DNA of 34,190 nt from Cryobacterium fucosi (GTDB lineage Bacteria > Actinomycetota > Actinomycetes > Actinomycetales > Microbacteriaceae). The stretch is taken from the NCBI RefSeq assembly GCF_004403515.1, contig NZ_SOHH01000065.1, positions 1 to 34,190 of the forward strand. The letters are read 5' to 3'. Positions 33,601 to 34,190 of this stretch are shown piece after piece. The notes under the pieces are model-generated. The model ran no database searches and was not told where the DNA came from. It saw only the letters and a program-made list of their open reading frames with translations. The position numbers were made by a program, and so were the translations under genes. Every line of letters begins with the position of its first letter. Position 1 is the first letter of the stretch.

Positions 33601-34190
33601 GGGTGACGAGGTCCTCATAGGCGGAGAGGTACTCGCCGAATGTCATCGTGTCGGCGCGCTTGATCGCGGGGACCATCAGCGACCTGGTGCCGTCGGGCTT
33701 GGGCAGGTCGATCGCGATGCCGAGACCCACGTGGGCGGGGGCGATCACCGACGGCTTGCCGTCGACCTCGTTGTAGTACACGTTCTGGCTCGGGAACATC
33801 CTGAGTGCGTTGATCAGCGCCCAGCCGATCAGATGCGTGAACGAGACCTTGCCGCCGCGGGAACGGCGCATGTGGTTGTTCATCACGATGCGATTGTCGA
33901 TCAGGAGCTTGGCGGGGATTGTGCGCACGCTCGTGGCGGTCGGCACGGTCAGGCTCATCGCCATGTTGGCGGCGAGGCTCTTCGACATGCCGCGCAGGGG
34001 GGTGACGACGTCCTGGGCTTCGGCGGTCTGCTCCTCGGTCGCGACGGGCTGCGGCGTCGTGAGGGGGGCGTCGGCAGGCACGGGGACCGGCTTGGGCGCG
34101 ACCCCGGTGGTGCGGGCGGTGCGCTGGCCGCCGACGATGGGGATCGGGGCCGTGATCGGCGCGGCCTCGGCAGCGGCGGGCGCAGCGGCG
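30650..34190 (-). CDS. kgd: multifunctional 2-oxoglutarate decarboxylase/dehydrogenase (Kgd, OdhA type), 5' end outside window
   Basis: About 1,180 C-terminal residues are present and the frame is open to the window edge, so the start and N-terminal segment are missing. An Ala/Pro-rich linker leads to an E2-like acyltransferase domain ([20 protein letters not shown] ... [18 protein letters not shown], with the catalytic His in DHRVIQGA). The thiamine-diphosphate E1 part follows, with [48 protein letters not shown] and [20 protein letters not shown], and a transketolase-like C-terminal domain ending LISRALTI. The actinobacterial fusion of E1 and E2 parts serves the TCA cycle and is regulated in relatives by GarA/OdhI. 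A GTG at 34081 is internal, not the start. Confidence 0.95.
   Translation of the reverse strand, partial: [1179 protein letters not shown]

Overview
The window is about 34 kb of very GC-rich DNA from an actinobacterium. Gene content points to the Micrococcales, most likely Microbacteriaceae (a Leifsonia- or Cryobacterium-like organism). Grounds are the MtrA-MtrB-LpqB block, a WhiB1-type protein, a PdtaS-type kinase, a SigH/SigR sigma factor with a zinc-binding anti-sigma factor, a Kgd-type 2-oxoglutarate decarboxylase, SecA without a zinc tail, and short intergenic palindromes built on TCGAGCCTGTCGA. The genus is an inference.

Layout. 1-331: 3' tip of a 23S rRNA gene, 23S-5S spacer, 5S rRNA and a strong terminator, ending an rRNA operon. 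368-735: a dense array of REP-like repeats. 752-8128: a membrane/AAA+ block (RDD protein, divergent SpoIIM-like protein, then DUF58, MoxR, DUF4350, DUF4129 and a multi-pass membrane protein on the minus strand, joined by 4-base overlaps). 8241-12280: mtrA-mtrB-lpqB, the envelope and cell-division two-component system, preceded by an 8-codon upstream ORF. 12366-16783: comF, hpf and secA. 16884-23000: a less familiar accessory block holding an Rv3235-family protein, an unknown protein with two Sm-like beta-barrel segments and a GAHTS repeat linker, a small HTH protein, a CpaB-like SAF protein coupled to a CpaE/TadZ-like ATPase, and a six-fold repetitive membrane protein with an NTF2-like partner. 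23102-25649: PdtaS-type kinase, whiB1 and a small membrane protein. 25811-29764: bcp, rsgA, aroA, sigH and its anti-sigma factor. 29775-34190: a two-domain VOC protein and most of kgd, whose 5' end lies outside the window.

Much of the window is collinear in content with the M. tuberculosis stretch Rv3219 (whiB1), pdtaS, rshA, sigH, aroA, rsgA ... secA1, hpf, comF, lpqB, mtrB, mtrA (Rv3246c). This supports the assignments. The genes link envelope sensing (MtrAB-LpqB), secretion (SecA), ribosome maintenance and hibernation (RsgA, HPF) and thiol or redox stress (SigH/anti-sigma, WhiB1, Bcp).

The most interesting signals are: (i) a sigH control region with a GGAAT-N18-GTT autoregulatory-type promoter inside the start of aroA, plus two alternative start sites that could give long and short sigma isoforms as for Streptomyces sigR; (ii) seven genes with a TANNNT-like -10 element 6-8 bases before the start codon, suggesting leaderless mRNAs; (iii) the unstudied tandem Sm-like protein next to a CpaB/CpaE-like pair, with two perfect DnaA boxes in this block; (iv) a repeat array whose period switches from 16 to 31 bases. 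No tRNA, CRISPR array, insertion sequence or prophage gene was seen.
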